8,487 nt of DNA, from positions 1-8,487 of the forward strand of contig JAFPXW010000380.1 in assembly GCA_017394565.1 (NCBI GenBank), read 5' to 3'. Position numbers and translations under genes: made by a program. Source of the stretch: Oscillospiraceae bacterium. GTDB lineage: Bacteria > Bacillota > Clostridia > Oscillospirales > Ruminococcaceae. How positions within the stretch are numbered: the first letter of the stretch is position 1; each line of letters opens with the position of its first letter. Shown one piece after another: positions 7,439-8,487 of the stretch. A model generated the notes under the pieces. The model ran no database searches, was not told the origin of the DNA, and saw only the letters and a list, made by a program, of their open reading frames with translations.

Positions 7439-8487
7439 ATGAAAAAATCTGATTTCTATTACGACCTTCCGGAACGCCTCATCGCACAGACGCCGATCGA
7501 GCCGCGCAACGCTTCGCGCATGATGTGCGTAGACCGTGAAACGGGCGAGGTGTTCCACCAGCATTTCTACGATCTGGGGAAATTCCTGCGTCCCGGCGAC
7601 CTGCTGGTGCTGAATGATTCCCGCGTGCTGCCGGCGCGTCTGTACGGCGAGAAGGAAAATACCGGCAGCTTTGTGGAATTTCTCCTGCTGACGCAGCACG
7701 GCGACAAGGTGTGGGAGATCATCTGCCGTCCGGGCAAGAAATGTAAGCCCGGCGCACGCTTCGTATTCGGCGGCGGCAGGCTCCGTGCAGAAGTCCTCGA
7801 GGTCCTCGACGACGGCAACCGCATCGTGCAGTTTGAATGTGAGGGCAGCTTCTACGAGGCGCTCGACGAGATCGGTCAGATGCCGCTGCCGCCTTACATC
7901 ACGGAGAAATTGCAGGACAAGGAGCGCTACCAGACGGTCTACTCGCGCGAGCTCGGCTCTGCCGCCGCGCCGACCGCCGGACTGCACTTCACAAAGCAAA
8001 TGCTCGCAGAATTGCAGGCGCAGGGCATCCGGATCGCCTATGTGACACTCCATGTCGGGCTTGGCACATTCCGTCCGGTCAAGGAGGACGATGTCCTGAA
8101 GCATCATATGCACACGGAGCATTTCCTGCTACCGCAGGCGACCGCCGACCTCATCAACGAGACCAGGAAAGCCGGCGGCAGAGTCATTTCCGTCGGGACG
8201 ACCTCCTGCCGCACGCTCGAAAGTGCCGCACAGCGCTGTGAGGGGGAACTGACTGCCTGTGAGGGGGACACGGATATTTTCATCTATCCGGGGTACGAAT
8301 TCAAGGTGATCGACGGGCTCATCACGAATTTCCACCTGCCGGAAAGCACGCTCATCATGCTCGTTTCCGCATTCATGGGCTACGAGCATACGATGGCAGC
8401 CTACAAGACAGCCGTGGCTGAGGAATACAGATTTTTCTCGTTCGGCGATGCCATGTGCATCCTGCCCGGTCTTGCAAAGAGCGCTGA
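7439..8487 (+). CDS. queA: S-adenosylmethionine:tRNA ribosyltransferase-isomerase, 3'-partial
   Basis: QueA transfers and isomerises the ribosyl part of SAM onto 7-aminomethyl-7-deazaguanine in tRNA, making epoxyqueuosine in the queuosine pathway. ATG follows AGGAG (7426-7430) by 8 nt. The 349 codons in view cover essentially the whole family: QTPIEPRNASRM (17-28), LNDSRVLPARL (58-68), GSAAAPTAGLHFT (173-185), VTLHVGLGTFRPV (202-214), ISVGTTSCRTLES (250-262) and YPGYEFKVIDGLITNFHLP (283-301). The usual C-terminal FFSFGDAM is present at 332-339. The frame continues ten more codons to the window edge without a stop, so only a short tail is missing; it extends slightly beyond many homologues. 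The gene is divergent from asd. Its promoter is uncertain; the best candidate is the plus-strand element at 7109-7137. Confidence 0.95.
   Translation, partial: MKKSDFYYDLPERLIAQTPIEPRNASRMMCVDRETGEVFHQHFYDLGKFLRPGDLLVLNDSRVLPARLYGEKENTGSFVEFLLLTQHGDKVWEIICRPGKKCKPGARFVFGGGRLRAEVLEVLDDGNRIVQFECEGSFYEALDEIGQMPLPPYITEKLQDKERYQTVYSRELGSAAAPTAGLHFTKQMLAELQAQGIRIAYVTLHVGLGTFRPVKEDDVLKHHMHTEHFLLPQATADLINETRKAGGRVISVGTTSCRTLESAAQRCEGELTACEGDTDIFIYPGYEFKVIDGLITNFHLPESTLIMLVSAFMGYEHTMAAYKTAVAEEYRFFSFGDAMCILPGLAKSA

Noticed and set aside
8236..8268. A 12-bp direct repeat CTGTGAGGGGGA, 21 nt apart and in frame within queA
   Set aside because: The encoded segment has normal length for the family and the repeat is too short to suggest more than chance or a minor slippage event.

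Overview
The window reads like a chromosomal segment of a gut-type clostridium (Bacillota, probably Oscillospiraceae/Ruminococcaceae-like). The reasons are moderately high GC with GC-rich third codon positions, strong AGGAGG-type ribosome binding sites, a lysine riboswitch ahead of asd-dapA-dapB, a two-gene SUF-like minimal iron-sulfur operon (SmsCB type), and a DUF975-CmpB membrane protein. The genus call is inference. All genes look like housekeeping genes. No mobile element, CRISPR array, tRNA or rRNA is visible.

Layout. Positions 1-1407 (+) hold the 3' part of a SufC-like ATPase gene, then a SufB/SufD-like scaffold gene 12 nt downstream, closed by a strong intrinsic terminator (1430-1484). 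Each gene carries one in-frame stop inside conserved sequence (TGA at 19-21, TAA at 1012-1014) with no frameshift. As written, neither makes a full-length protein. Positions 1503-3044 (+) encode a 513-residue multi-pass membrane protein of unknown function. A cysteine-synthase-family gene (3151-4077, +) follows with its own strong promoter.

A bidirectional terminator (4095-4132) separates it from the convergent minus-strand operon asd (7033-5951), dapA (5890-4988), dapB (4911-4150). This operon makes the first committed steps from aspartyl phosphate through aspartate semialdehyde to tetrahydrodipicolinate, for lysine and diaminopimelate. It starts at a consensus promoter (7358-7330), then an L-box lysine riboswitch (7320-7160) and an intrinsic terminator (7121-7099), so lysine should shut it off by premature termination. 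dapA has a UUG start, and a GAAA-capped hairpin lies between dapA and dapB.

Divergently, queA (7439 to the right edge, +) encodes the queuosine enzyme QueA and runs out of the window near its C-terminus. The 405-nt gap between asd and queA is almost fully explained by the riboswitch leader. A second, plus-strand promoter-like element sits over the riboswitch terminator; if active it would make RNA antisense to the riboswitch and could read into queA.

The points most worth a second look are the paired nonsense codons in the Fe-S operon, and the antisense promoter and alternative 8-bp helix in the lysine leader. I did not find a convincing new multi-gene system.
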